DNA of 64,000 bases from Luidia sarsii (GCA_949987565.1 OX465111.1:7874967-7938966); one strand, 5' to 3'; numbered from the stretch's first letter, positions 28,880 through 42,700 are shown. Numbers and translations are program-made. Notes: generated by a model not told the origin, from the letters alone.

Positions 28880-29290
28880 CTTTAATTAGTTGGTGCAAGA
28901 ATAACTTCGCTATCCAGCAGCCAACAACATCCTGGTAAGGTTAGTAAAAACAGGGCCACCACGTGAAGGTCCCAGGATACCAGCCCCGCAGGCTTTGCGA
29001 GATCGGAGGGTCCATCGCCAGGTGAAAAAGCCAAGCTCGAAGTCTTGAAACCTCACCCTGTCCGGTCCACCCCCATGACAGGAGCACCCTACCGCACTCA
29101 CCCGCGCCCTATTGACCGCATAACAGGACGTACCGGCGTTTGTCCGACAGTGATAATGAGGCCACGCCCCTATAGCCACCGCAGGGTCGCACTACTCACA
29201 TCTTTTTACGCCGGGCACTGAACGCACTATCCAGCCGCCGGTAGGGTCCGCGTCCCACGCAACGCGCCCAACCCCTTAACCTTTTGCAAC
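28880..29290. other. GC-rich island of unknown origin
   Basis: About 400 bp clearly GC-richer than the surrounding AT-rich DNA, with CpGs and no supported ORF. Perhaps the 5' region of a retroelement; similar in character to 56890-57480. Confidence 0.35.
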
Positions 29291-29481
29291 CTAATAATTC
29301 TAAACACAATCATAACCTATTACTATTTAGTCATCTCTCGTTAGTAGATTGGGGCAGATTATAGTAAAGTTGAGAGCTTTTTAATGTACGTTATTTTAGG
29401 GAGGGAGTCACTAAAAACGTTATGAATGATATTGATATGATAGGTAAATTGTGGCCTTAGCAATATACGTTGGTTTTTTTC

Positions 29482-29815
29482 AGTCAAAAAGTTATGAATA
29501 ATAATTATGCTTGTCTTTCAATATGTCAGTTTTGCCTATGTGTCTTATCACTTTTTTGGTCTTGGGAATTAGTGGAAATATTTAGGGTTAACGGAAATGG
29601 ACAAACTCCCAAGGGAGTTGCGCTGACCCTAATCTATCCTAGGCTAATGTCAAAAAGTTACGAATAATATGCTTTTCTTTAACTATTTGAGTTTTGTTTA
29701 CGTGTCTATCACTTTTTTGGTCTTGGGAATTGGGACAAATATCAAGGGTAAACATGGACATGAGAAAAAAACTCCCCAGGGAGTTGCGCTGACCCTAATC
29801 TATCCTAGGCTAAAA
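29482..29815. repeat. Two-unit tandem duplication (~161 bp)
   Basis: CTTTTTTGGTCTTGGGAATT occurs at 29551 and 29712; both units end GGGAGTTGCGCTGACCCTAA then TCTATCCTAGGCTA. Confidence 0.75.
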
Positions 29816-30109
29816 GACTGGACTGGCTCACTGACCAGTGGAAAGAAAAGCAATACTCACTCTGTCCGTTGACCTTCTTGGGGGTAAGGCTTTGTGCGCA
29901 TGTTCACGGCTCAATTTGAGCGCAAACGGAGTTAGTGGGTTAGTGGGTTAGTCCTACCTTAGTGAACATGCCACAATACCCCCGACATCCAATTTGACTG
30001 GGACCTTGTTCCTGTGAAATAAAAAAAAATAATAATGCAGTCAAAAGATTCTTTTGCAGTTAGGGTTACTCATGTCAAATATTTGTTTGGAATTTATTTC
30101 GGGAAAAAT

Positions 30110-30232
30110 GTTAAAGAAAACTTTGACTGGACCGTGATATCAACCTGAGACCACATGGATTAACGTATCAGCACTCTTGCTAACTGAGCTACCCAGCCCT
30201 TAGGTGGCGACCTTTCCAACTAATCAACTAGT
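30110..30232 (-). mobile_element. tRNA-derived SINE head (family A)
   Basis: On the minus strand it reads GGGCTGGGTAGCTCAGTTAGCAAGAG, an almost perfect pol III A box, then GGTCTCAGGTTGATATCACGG, a B-box relative. It is tRNA-like but ends in family sequence, so a SINE rather than a tRNA gene. Confidence 0.6.
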
Positions 30233-30424
30233 TTAAAATAAAATCAAACAATTGTCATTCGTCATCTCCATTTGTCTTGTTTCATAGAAATACACGCTAT
30301 CATATGGATCTTGTGTGGATCTATATTCTAAATGTACGCGACCGTCTTTTTACTAATGGATCTGTTTTCATTCGTTCTAGATATTATTTATCACGAAGGA
30401 CCAAGATTCATGGAGAGAAGGAAT

Positions 30425-30590
30425 CGTTGCAGCTCGGTGGTCAGTGGTTAAGACGTCTGCACTAGAAAGCAGGAGTCGCGGGTTCCAATCCCATCCGAGC
30501 TGCCTGGTTTTTGTCAGCAGGCAAATGGGCAAAGTACTGACCACTCAGTGTTTATAACATCGAGTAGGGCAAGCCCGGATTGAATCGAGT
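30425..30590 (+). mobile_element. tRNA-derived SINE (family B)
   Basis: AGCTCGGTGGTCAGTGGTTAAGACGTCTGCAC carries an A-box-like segment, and GCGGGTTCCAATCCCATCC the B box, followed by a common tail (GCCTGG...GGGCAA..GCAC..). Related copies: 8200-8340, 10070-10370 and 19610-19680. All are dispersed, three of them in introns of the ABCA2 or PTGES2 genes. Confidence 0.6.
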
Positions 30591-30672
30591 TTTTTACTAG
30601 TTATCGAGATTTTTTTCAAGGAGCGATACCAACAATCGCCGATTTCTGTGAGTGAAAAGAGTGACCTTTATT

Positions 30673-31376
30673 TTAACCACTTCGCGCCGGGACCTCCGAA
30701 TCCGGAGGTCAATTGGATTTCCTTTGCAACGGGGCCCTCCGAATCCGGGCACCACTATTGTCCACATTCTAAACAAAGACTCTTTTCAGCTAAGAACAAA
30801 GCAATATGAATCAGTACAAAGACCCTTTTTGACGCACGTTGCCACATGAATTGCAAGATTAGAAGCAGTAATTGTGCAATTGTGGGACTTTTACTGTGGA
30901 GGATCGAGGGATACCGCGCTGCAGCTGAAAGCACGCGGGGCACATTGTCTTTGCATGCCACACAGCCCAACGGTCGTCGGTCTGGCATTGGAATTCCCCC
31001 CACATTCTTTACCGTAATCTGTACGCTCGTTTGTGGCCGACCAACTCGAAGATTTGACTGCCTGGGGTGGAGGCTGGAGTCTGCGGTCAGGGATTGTCAG
31101 CAGCGTACACGCACCCACACACACACGTCCGTTACGGTCCATTGACGACGCACAAAGGGCCCTTTTTCGAACGGATAATCTCTTGACAAAGGCCACAACG
31201 ACGTCCGAATTGTGCCAGGTTTTACTCTCTTGTACCCATAGTATACCCTTATTGATTTATTTCACAGAAATATATTGTTCCGATTGTTTTAGCAAGATTT
31301 TAAAATGATGCATTGTTCAAAAACCCCCGTATGGCGGTCATCGGCGCAGAAAAACCCCCCGGCGCGAAGTGGTTAA
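30673..31376. mobile_element. piggyBac-like MITE
   Basis: Both ends read TTAACCACTTCGCGCCGGG in inverted orientation: 30673-30691 on the left and its complement ending at 31376 on the right. TTAA at each outer edge is the hallmark target-site duplication of piggyBac elements; the element body is about 696 bp. No intact transposase is visible. The right-end 150 bp recurs in decayed form at about 45905-46112, at the far edge of the satellite array. Confidence 0.7.
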
Positions 31377-32900
31377 GGACCCCACAGGACACTCCAAAGT
31401 GATCAACTTCTAGCTGACTAAAGTGACTTACATTCATGATTCCAGCAGGACATCCCTCAAAGGTGAAATGACAAGGACCACTAAAGGCCCTAGCCTATAC
31501 AATATTGGGCAGATTCCCTTCACACCTACACAATGTATACGTAGGTGGTCATGATACTCCCATGTTCAAATCCTATGGTCTGGGCTATTGTACTTTTTCG
31601 AGAAATCTTCACTCAAACACCGAAAGAACTGTTATCAACGGTTGAGGACGCTGTTTGAATATCCAATCGACTCGTTTCTTATTTCTCACAGGTTGATGTG
31701 GAAAACATGCCTTTTTAAACATTTTTTTTCTTTTCTCGAGTTATCGTTTGCGCTAAAATCTCCACTGATTGTTTAACGGTTTACCTTGCAAACTGCGGTA
31801 AATGTTGTGTAGGGCCTTTACACTGATGAAATGCGCGTGCAGTAGGTTGAGTTTAGCACCATTGTCTGAGATATTCAATTGAGAATGGAACGTATCACTG
31901 ACAACGACTTTAAGCATTTGTTTTATGCGCTATTCCCCTAGTAAACTATTCCAAGGTGCAGCATAGACAACAATGCATTTGAATAATTTAAATGATGATC
32001 TAAACAAAACTGTTTTTTGATTTTTCTACCTGGACGTAAACTATTTATTTTGGGCGGGACGTACATGTGTACATTGTACGTTACTACGGCCCAGCCTACA
32101 TGTACATTAACCGCATTCGCGCGTAGCAGATTGCCGGGTACCAGCGCTCTACAGTGAGGAAGGATGGAGGAGGCAGGCCGCATGTGCGTTGTAAACGGTG
32201 ACGTCTTTTCACCGTCTTCGCACTTCGACTTTGATCCCGGTTCAGAAACTGAACAAAAATGCACAATAATGTGTTTTATTCGGCTGAACGCGAAAACTGT
32301 TTTCGTCGATAATTATGTCGACACGATCGTCTAAACACAGCGGGTTCACGGAATCCGATACCGAAGGCGAACAAATCTTCGCTTACGATAGCTAGATAAT
32401 TTGTGCTAACTGCGTATTTCACGGAAAAGAACCCATTCTTGCTACGCTAAGCAGGGGATTTAAGCAGAATGCGCATGCGCAAGCGATTTGTTTTAATGAC
32501 TGTCGTTTTAATGACATGATATTGCATGTGTGCATAATTATATAGGACTACACATATGGACTGAAGAATACCCGTGGAATGTGAAATAGATGCGCATGAT
32601 TGCAAATTGATTCGGGAACTTTTATCCAAATGACAGAACAAGTACATTCCACTGTACTTATGGCTTTCCAAAAAACAACCCAGAGAAACAGACACACTAC
32701 CGCTAGTTAATGGGGTTTCCCCGGTGCTGTGGCAAGTTACATCAGCATAGTATTATAACACGGATTAAAACTGTTTATGTAAAAAGAGTTTGAAGTGTTG
32801 TCATTCAATGGACGCTGACATAAATCCGAGGCGGATATAGGGAGCACTTGAAGTGGTCAGCGTAACTCACTCGACAAGGCTTTCATTTATGACAGTAATA
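31377..32900. other. Spacer with a small CpG-rich patch and a 56-codon frame
   Basis: Mostly AT-rich. At 32090-32420 CpG density rises and ATG 32164 (A at -3, G at +4) opens a 56-codon frame beginning MEEAGRMCVVNGDVF; ATG 32315 opens a second short frame containing GFTESDTEGEQ. No family recognised, so possibly a decayed transposase N-terminus or a small first exon. Confidence 0.25.
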
Positions 32901-33404
32901 GAGAAGAATAGTCAGCCCTACCTTTGTGAACATACCACTCCAGAACATCGACATTCACTTTGATCAACACGGAGCTTGTTTCCTTGTCACCACGTCCGCT
33001 GAAATAAAAACAAAAAACCTTCCATAAACAAATGCACTTCCAACCATTTTACTTCCCTTTTTTGAAACATTGAAAACTTAACAAGAAAACTGACTGGACC
33101 TGGAATTGAGCCCGAGACCTTTGACCTATCCAGCCCTTAGATGGTGGCCTGGGGAGATTTTTTAGTTTCGCCCCCTCACCGTAAAAGGGTGAGAAAATAG
33201 CCCTACATCTACAATAGACACCTATTAAATCAACACTGTCTGGCACAACCACTTGCCCAAAAAATTGGACTTGAAGTCTTCCCCAAAATCATGATTTTGT
33301 GATGAGAGTGTCAACCAAAAGACGGTCCGCAGCGCCAGCACGCAGTTAAACCTAAAAATTCAAGTGGTTTTGCCAGACAATGTCAATTTTGTACATAACA
33401 ATAG

Positions 33405-35065
33405 GCGGAGGAAGGAAAAGGAGGAGGAGGAGGAGGAGAATAAGTAGAATTAGGAGATGGGGAAGGAGGAGGAAGGAGGAGGAGGAGGAGGAGGAGGAGC
33501 AGGAGGAGCAGGAGGAGGAGGAGGAGAAGGAGGAGGAGAAGGAGAAGGAGAAGGAGAAGGAGAAGGAGAAGGAGAAGGAGAAGGAGAAGGAGAAGGAGAA
33601 GGAGAATGAGACGGAGGAGGAGAAGGAGGAGGAGAATGAATAGAATCAGAAGGAGATGTGGAAGGAGGAGGGAGGAGGAGGAGGAGGAGGAGGAGTTACG
33701 AGGAGGAGGTGAAGGAGGAGGAGGAGGAGGAGAAGGAGAAGGAGGAGAAGGAGAAGGAGGAGGAGAATGAGAATGAGAATGAGAATGAGAATGAGAATGA
33801 GAATGAGAATGAGAATGAGAATGAGAAGGAGAAGGAGAAGGAGAAGGAGAAGGAGAAGGAGAAGGAGAAGGAGAAGGAGAAGGAGAAGGAGAAGGAGAAG
33901 GAGAAGGAGAAGGAGAAGGAGAAGGAGAAGGAGAAGGAGAAGGAGAAGGAGAAGGAGAAGGAGAATGAGAATGAGAAGGAAAAGGAGATGGGGAAGGAGG
34001 AGGGAGGAGGAGGAGGAGGAGGAGTTATGAGGAGTTATGAGGAGGAGGTGGAGGAGGAGGAGGAGGAGGAGGAGGAGGAGGAGGAGGAGAAGGAGAAGGA
34101 GGAGGAGAAGGAGAATGAGAATGAGAATGAGAATGGGAAGGAGAAGGAGGAGAAGGAGGAGAATGAGTAGAATTAGACGGAGATGGGGAAGGAGGAGGAA
34201 GGTGGAGGAGGAGGAGGAGGAGGAGAATGAGTAGAATTAGAAGGAGATGGGGAAGGAGGAGGAAGGAGGAGGAGGAGGAGGAAGAGGAGGAGGAGGAGGA
34301 GGAGGGGGAGAAGGAGGAGTAGAATGAGTAGAATTAGAAGGAGATGGGGAAGGAGGAGGAATGTGGAGGAGGAGGAGGAGGAGGAGAATGAGTAGAATTA
34401 GAAGGAGATGGGGAAGGAGAAGGAAGGAGGAGGAGGAGGAGGAGGAAGAGGAGGAGGAGGAGGAGGGGGAGGAGGAGAAGGAGGTGGAGGGGGAGGGGGA
34501 GGAGGAGGAGGAGGAGGAGGAGGAGGAGGAGAAGGAGGAGGAGGAGGAGGAGGAGGAGAATGAGTAGAATTAGGAGATGGGGAAGGAGGAGGAAGGAGGA
34601 GGAGGAGGAGGAGGAGGAGCAGGAGCAGGAGCAGGAGCAGGAGGAGGAGGAGGAGGAGGAGGAGGAGAATGAGTAGAATTAGAAGGAGATGGAGAAGGAG
34701 GAGGAAGGAGGAGAAGGAGGAGGAGGAGGAGGAGCAGGAGGAGCAGGAGGAGCAGGAGGAGCAGGAGGAGGAGGGGGAGGAGGAGGAGGAGGAGGAGGAG
34801 GAGGAGAAGGAGAAGGAGAAGGAGAAGGAGAAGGAGAAGGAGAAGGAGAAGGAGAAGGAGAAGGAGAATGAGAAGGAGAAGGAGGAGAAGGAGGAGGAGG
34901 AGAATGAGTAGAATTAGAAGGAGATGGGGAAGGAGGAGGAGGAAGGAGGAGGAGGAGGAGAATGAGTAGAATTAGAAGGAGATGGGAAAGGAGGAGGAAG
35001 GAGGAGGAGGAGGAGGAGGAGGAGCAGGAGGAGCAGGAGGAGCAGGAGGAGGAGGTGAAGATGTA
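33405..35065. repeat. Long purine tract (GGA)n/(GGAGAA)n/(GAATGA)n
   Basis: About 1.65 kb almost purely purine on +, with blocks of GGAGGA, GAGAAG (about 33790-33965, very regular) and a recurring AATGAGTAGAATTAGAAGGA spacer. Glu/Arg/Lys reading frames are artefacts. Confidence 0.95.
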
Positions 35066-35097
35066 TTCAAAGAGAATCTTGGTGCAAGACGGTGAAT

Positions 35098-35830
35098 CTA
35101 GATGTGAAGAGGGTCAAGGAATTGACAAGTATTATATAACCAGTAGGTAACATTCTTCAAACTCCTGTTATGACGCTGAACATGTGGTATTAGAGCCAAG
35201 TAGATGTCGAAATCTTGACTCAGGTCTGGAAGAAGACGACAGAGAAGCTGATGAAGACTATTCAGAGCTGGCTGGATGGAAGGGCAGACAACGAAGAGAT
35301 GGGTGATCGTGCCGTCCTCTCCACACCATCCACAACAAGATGGTATCGTTGGGTTTAGGTGATGTAGCACTTGAAGAGAGGGTATCACATTGTGCTGAAG
35401 TTTATACTGCATATCACCCTCTTTCTTTGACGTCGGAAGGTGATAAATCTGTCGCCATTGGATTTTTCTTGAGCTCTCTAAAACTCCTGGTTAGGCCAGG
35501 GAGACAGTTGCAGATCTTGAAGGGAGTTCATCCTATTGTTGACACAAACATATATTTGCTTCGAGGAAGCGGAGAGTCCATGGAGTGTAGAGGAGAGAAG
35601 GAATACAATGGGAGACTGTAGACTGGCAGAGGTGGGAAGAGTTGTGTTGCTTGAAGACTGAAGACCATTCGTGTTGAAGATATCCGGAAAAAATGAGATG
35701 AGTTTGTTGTGAGCAGAGGTGAGAGCTTGCAGGAGTAGTTGATGAGACAGCGGTTGCAGACTCCAGTTGTTCGAGAGATCCTCGGGTTCAAGCAAGGAGC
35801 CAGTGTTGACATTGAGTAGATGCCGGACCA
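35098..35830 (-). pseudogene. Dead non-LTR retrotransposon fragment (C-terminal part of the pol ORF)
   Basis: On the minus strand, 35830 to 35098 encodes a broken reading frame. The upstream part (about 35830-35478) has LLNVNTGSLLEPEDLSNNW, like the region after the RT domain in L1/Tx1-type LINEs. The downstream part (35412-35098) has CGWCGEDGTITHLFVVCP, a CCHC knuckle (C-x2-C-x7-H-x4-C) as in the zf-RVT domain. The two parts are in different frames and no RT catalytic core is present. It sits between two purine microsatellites. Confidence 0.6.
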
Positions 35831-35847
35831 GGATAATACCACATGCT

Positions 35848-36068
35848 GAGAAGGAGAAGGAGAAGGAGAAGGAGAGAAGAAGGAGGAGGAGGGCAAGGGT
35901 GAGGGCGAGGGCAATTGCGAGGCAGAAGGAAGAGGAAAGGGAGATGGAGGAAGAAAAGGAGAAGGGAGAGGGAGAGTGAGAGAGGAACAGGGAAAGAGAG
36001 AGGAAGAAGGGGAAGGGGAAGGGGAAGGGGAAGGGGAAGGGGAAGGGGAAGGGGAAGGGGAACGGCAA
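35848..36068. repeat. Purine tract with (GGGGAA)n
   Basis: Degenerate GGAGAA then about ten GGGGAA units at 36006-36064. Together with 33405-35065 it brackets the LINE fragment. Confidence 0.85.
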
Positions 36069-36179
36069 GGGAAGAGCAATTCACACTTATACCTCTACAT
36101 GTTCATTCATTCAAAATGACATGAACTTGAAATATTTATCTACAGTACATGTATAGGCCAACTCACATAAGATAAAACC

Positions 36180-36565
36180 GTTGATGACTGAATCACCAGT
36201 TGATCAGTCGGCTGGATAGCTGGTTGACTTGATGACTGAGTGACTGGATAACTGCTGACGAATAAGTGATTGGCTGGATTGCTGGTAAATTCTATGAATG
36301 GGTAGCTGGTTGACTGGATGTCTGGTTGACTGGAGAGTAGGGTGGCTACAGGCTATCCTACTCTGGCTTGACAAGTTCATCAAAATGTAGCTACTTGACT
36401 GAATGGCTGGTTGATTGAATGGCTGGTTGACTGAATGGCTAGTTGACTAATGGCTGGTTGACTGAATGGCTGGTTGACTGAATGGCTGGTTGACTGAATG
36501 GCTGGTTGTCTGAGTGGTTGTCACATTGCATTTTGAGAAGCCCAAGGATGAATTAGATCTGCAAT
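36180..36565. repeat. GCTGGTTGACTGAATG minisatellite and conserved left flank of the satellite
   Basis: Imperfect 16-bp units (GGCTGGTTGACTGAAT) up to 36515, then GTCACATTGCATTTTGAG and, at 36600-36645, GATCACACTTTGCCTAGGA just before the satellite. The same landmarks occur beyond the satellite at 46188 and 46382. Confidence 0.7.
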
Positions 36566-36724
36566 GAAATCACAAAATAAAATAGTTATAACAAGATGCA
36601 TATGCCACAATTTAAGTAACTGACAAGATCACACTTTGCCTAGGAACAAAAATATAAGCAAACCAAAGTAAAAGAAATCAGCACAAAAGCCGACATAATA
36701 CCACAAAAGGGAAAAGAAACAACA

Positions 36725-39700
36725 TGAACTACTAGATGCAGTCATCCCCATCAAGGGGAACAAAATTACATGAGCTATTAAATGCAGACATCTAGGGGAT
36801 CGAAATGACATGAGATACTAGATGCAGATATCAAGGGGAAAGAAATGTCAAGAGCTATTAGATGCAGACATCCCCATCAAGGGGAACGAAATTACATGAG
36901 TTATTAGATGCACACATTCCAATCAAGGGGATCGAATTGACATGAGTTATTAGATCCCCATCAAGGGGAACAAAATTACATGAGCTATTAGATGCAGACA
37001 TCAAGGGGAACGAAATGCCATGAGATACTAGATGCAGATATCCCCATTAAGGGGAATGAAAGGACATGAGCTATTAGATGCACACATCCCCATCAAGAGG
37101 AAAGAAATGACATGAGCTACTAGAGGCAGACATCCACATCAAGGGGAACGAAATGACATGAGATATTAGATGCAGACATCCCCATCAAGGGGAACGAATT
37201 GACATGAGCTATTAGATGCAGACATCCCCATCAAGGGGAACGAAATTACATGAGCTATTAGATGCAGACATCTAGGGGAACGAAATGACATGAGATACTA
37301 GATGCAGATATCAAGGGGAAAGAAATGTCATGAGCTATTAGATGCAAACATCCCAATCAAGGGGAACGAATTGACATGAGCTAATAGATGCAGACATCCC
37401 CATCAAGGGGAACGAAATTACATGAGCTATTAGATGCAGACATCAAGGGGAACGAAATGACATGAGATACTAGATGCAGACATCCCCATCAAGGGGAACG
37501 AAATGACATGAGCTACTAGATGCACACATCCCCATCAAGGGGAACGAAATGACATGAGCTATTAGATGCAGATATCAAGGGGAACGAAATGACATGAGCT
37601 ATTAGATGCAGACATCCCCATCAAGGGGAACGAATTGACATGAGCTATTAGATGCAGATATCAAGGGGAACGAAATGACATGAGCTATTAGATGCAGACA
37701 TCCCCATCAAGGGGAACGAAATGACATGAGCTATTAGATGCACGCATCCCCATCAAGGGGAACGAAATGACATGAGCTATTAGATGCAGACATCAAGGGG
37801 AACGAAATGACATGAGCTACTAGATGCAGACATCTAGGGGAACGAAATGACATGAGCTATTAGATGCAGACATCCCCATCAAGGGGAACGAAATGACATG
37901 AGCTATTAGATGCAGACATCCCCATCAAGGGGAACGAAATGACATGAGCTATTAGATGCACGCATCCCCATCAAGGGGAACGAAATGACATGAGCTATTA
38001 GATGCAGACATCAAGGGGAACGAAATGACATGAGCTACTAGATGCAGACATCTAGGGGAACGAAATGACATGAGCTATTAGATGCAGACATCCCCATGAA
38101 GGGGAACGAAATGACATGAGCTACTAGATGCACACATCCCCATCAAGGGGAACGAAATGACATGAGCTATTAGATGCAGACATCCCCATCAAGGGGAACG
38201 AAATGACATGAGCTATTAGATGCACACATCCCCATCAAGGGGAACGAATTGACATGAGTTATTAGATGCAGACATCCCCATCAAGGGGAACGAAATGACA
38301 TGAGCTACTAGATGCAGACATCCCCATCAAGGGGAACGAAATGACATGAGCTACTAGATGCACGCATCCCCATCAAGGGGAACGAAATGACATGAGCTAC
38401 TAGATGCACACATCCCCATCAAGGGGAACGAATTGACATGAGCTATTAGATGCAGATATCAAGGGGAACGAAATGACATGAGCTATTAGATGCAGACATC
38501 CCCATCAAGAGGAAAGAAATGACATGAGCTACTAGATGCACACATCCCCATCAAGGGGAACGAATTGACATGAGCTATTAGATGCAGATATCAAGGGGAA
38601 CGAAATGACATGAGCTATTAGATGCAGACATCCCCATCAAGGGGAACGAAATGACATGAGCTATTAGATGCACGCATCCCCATCAAGGGGAACGAAATGA
38701 CATGAGCTATTAGATGCAGACATCCCCATCAAGAGGAAAGAAATGACATGAGCTACTAGATGCAGACATCCCCATCAAGGGGAAGGAAATGACATGAGCT
38801 ATTAGATGCAGACATCCCCATCAAGGGGAAAGAAATGACATGAGCTATTAGATGCAGACATCCCCATCAAGGGGAACGAAATGACATGAGCTACTCGATG
38901 CAGACATCAAGGGGAACGAAATTACATGAGCTACTAGATGCAGACATCAAGGGGAACGAAATGACATGAGATACTAGATGCAGATATCAATGGGAAAGAA
39001 ATGTCATGAGCTATTAGATGCAAACATCCCAATCAAGGGGAACGAATTGACATGAGCTAATAGATGCAGACATCCCCATCAAGGGGAAAGAAATGACATG
39101 AGCTACTAGAGGCAGACATCCACATCAAGGGGAACGAAATGACATGAGCTATTAGATGCACACATCCCCATCAAGGGGATCGAATTGACATGAGCTATTA
39201 GATGCAGACATCCCCATCAAGGGGAACAACATTACATGAGCTATTAGATGCAGACATCTAGGGGAACGAAATGACATGAGATACTAGATGCAGATATCAA
39301 GGGGAAAGAAATGTCATGAGCTATTAGATGCAAACATCCCAATCAAGGGGAACGAATTGACATGAGCTAATAGATGCAGACATCCCCATCAAGGGGAACG
39401 AAATGACATGAGCTATTAGATGCAGACATCCCCATCAAGGGGAACGAAATGACATGAGCTACTAGATGCACGCATCCCCATCAAGGGGAACGAATTGACA
39501 TGAGCTATTAGATGCAGACATCCCCATCAAGGGGAACGAAATGACATGAGCTACTAGATGCAGACATCCACATCAAGGGGATCGAATTGACATGAGCTAT
39601 TAGATGCACACATCCCCATCAAGGGGAACGAAATGACATGAGCTATTAGATGCAGACATCCCCATCAAGGGGAACGAAATGACATGAGCTATTAGATGCA

Positions 39701-42700
39701 GACATCCCCATGAAGGGGAACGAAATGACATGAACTACTAGATGCAGACATCCCCATCAAGGGGAACGAAATGACATGAGCTATTAGATGCAGACATCCC
39801 CATGAAGGGGAACGAAATGACATGAGCTACTAGATGCACACATCCCCATCAAGGGGAACGAATTGACATGAGCTATTAGATGCAGATATCAAGGGGAACG
39901 AAATGACATGAGCTATTAGATGCAGACATCCCCATCAAGAGGAAAGAAATGACATGAGCTACTAGATGCACACATCCCCATCAAGGGGAACGAATTGACA
40001 TGAGCTATTAGATGCAGATATCAAGGGGAACGAAATGACATGAGCTATTAGATGCAGACATCCCCATCAAGGGGAACGAATTGACATGAGCTATTAGATG
40101 CACACATCCCCATCAAGGGGAACGAATTGACATGAACTATTAGATGCACACATCCCCATCAAGGGGAACGAAATGACATGAGCTATTAGATGCACACATC
40201 CCCATCAAGGGGAACGAATTGACATGAGCTATTAGATGCACACATCCCCATCAAGGGGAACGAAATGACATGAGCTACTAGATGCAGTCATCCCCATCAA
40301 GGGGAATGAAATGACATGAGCTACTAGATGCAGTCATCCCCATCAAGGGGAACGAAATGACATGAGCTACTAGATGCAGACATCCCCATCAAGGGGAACG
40401 AAATGACATGAGCTACTAGATGCACACATCCCCATCAAGGGGAACGAATTGACATGAGCTATTAGATGCAGACATCCCCATCAAGGGGAACGAAATGACA
40501 TGAGCTACTAGATGCAGACATCTAGGGGAACGAAATGACATGAGCTATTAGATGCAGACATCCCCATCAAGGGGAACGAAATGACATGAGCTATTAGATG
40601 CACACATCCCCATCAAGGGGAACGAAATGACATGAGCTACTAGATGCAGACATCTAGGGGAACGAAATGACATGAGCTATTAGATGCAGACATCCCCATC
40701 AAGGGGAACGAAATGACATGAGCTATTAGATGCACACATCCCCATCAAGGGGAACGAATTGACATGAGTTATTAGATGCAGACATCCCCATCAAGGGGAA
40801 CGAAATGACATGAGCTATTAGATGCAGACATCCCCATCAAGGGGAACGAAATGACATGAGCTACTAGATGCACGCATCCCCATCAAGGGGAACGAAATGA
40901 CATGAGCTACTAGATGCACACATCCCCATCAAGGGGAACGAATTGACATGAGCTATTAGATGCAGATATCAAGGGGAACGAAATGACATGAGCTATTAGA
41001 TGCAGACATCCCCATCAAGAGGAAAGAAATGACATGAGCTACTAGATGCAGACATAACCCATCAAGGGGAACAAAATTACATGAGCTACTAGATGCAGAC
41101 ATCCACATCAAGGGGATCGAATTGACATGAGCTATTAGATGCACACATCCCCATCAAGGGGAACAAAATTACATGAGCTATTAAATGCAGACATCTAGGG
41201 GATCGAAATGACATGAGATACTAGATGCAGATATCAAGGGGAAAGAAATGTCAAGAGCTATTAGATGCAGACATCCCCATCAAGGGGAACGAAATTACAT
41301 GAGTTATTAGATGCACACATTCCAATCAAGGGGATCGAATTGACATGAGTTATTAGATCCCCATCAAGGGGAACAAAATTACATGAGCTATTAGATGCAG
41401 ACATCAAGGGGAACGAAATGCCATGAGATACTAGATGCAGATATCCCCATTAAGGGGAATGAAAGGACATGAGCTATTAGATGCACACATCCCCATCAAG
41501 AGGAAAGAAATGACATGAGCTACTAGAGGCAGACATCCACATCAAGGGGAACGAAATGACATGAGATATTAGATGCAGACATCCCCATCAAGGGGAACGA
41601 ATTGACATGAGCTATTAGATGCAGACATCCCCATCAAGGGGAACGAAATTACATGAGCTATTAGATGCAGACATCTAGGGGAACGAAATGACATGAGATA
41701 CTAGATGCAGATATCAAGGGGAAAGAAATGTCATGAGCTATTAGATGCAAACATCCCAATCAAGGGGAACGAATTGACATGAGCTAATAGATGCAGACAT
41801 CCCCATCAAGGGGAACGAAATTACATGAGCTATTAGATGCAGACATCAAGGGGAACGAAATGACATGAGATACTAGATGCAGACATCCCCATCAAGGGGA
41901 ACGAAATGACATGAGCTACTAGATGCACACATCCCCATCAAGGGGAACGAAATGACATGAGCTATTAGATGCAGATATCAAGGGGAACGAAATGACATGA
42001 GCTATTAGATGCAGACATCCCCATCAAGGGGAACGAATTGACATGAGCTATTAGATGCAGATATCAAGGGGAACGAAATGACATGAGCTATTAGATGCAG
42101 ACATCCCCATCAAGGGGAACGAAATGACATGAGCTATTAGATGCACGCATCCCCATCAAGGGGAACGAAATGACATGAGCTATTAGATGCAGACATCAAG
42201 GGGAACGAAATGACATGAGCTACTAGATGCAGACATCTAGGGGAACGAAATGACATGAGCTATTAGATGCAGACATCCCCATCAAGGGGAACGAAATGAC
42301 ATGAGCTATTAGATGCAGACATCCCCATCAAGGGGAACGAAATGACATGAGCTATTAGATGCACGCATCCCCATCAAGGGGAACGAAATGACATGAGCTA
42401 TTAGATGCAGACATCAAGGGGAACGAAATGACATGAGCTACTAGATGCAGACATCTAGGGGAACGAAATGACATGAGCTATTAGATGCAGACATCCCCAT
42501 GAAGGGGAACGAAATGACATGAGCTACTAGATGCACACATCCCCATCAAGGGGAACGAAATGACATGAGCTATTAGATGCAGACATCCCCATCAAGGGGA
42601 ACGAAATGACATGAGCTATTAGATGCACACATCCCCATCAAGGGGAACGAATTGACATGAGTTATTAGATGCAGACATCCCCATCAAGGGGAACGAAATG

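Noticed and set aside
33380..34911. Glu/Lys/Arg-rich frames
   Set aside because: Translation of (GGA)n and (GAGAAG)n; no start or splice evidence.
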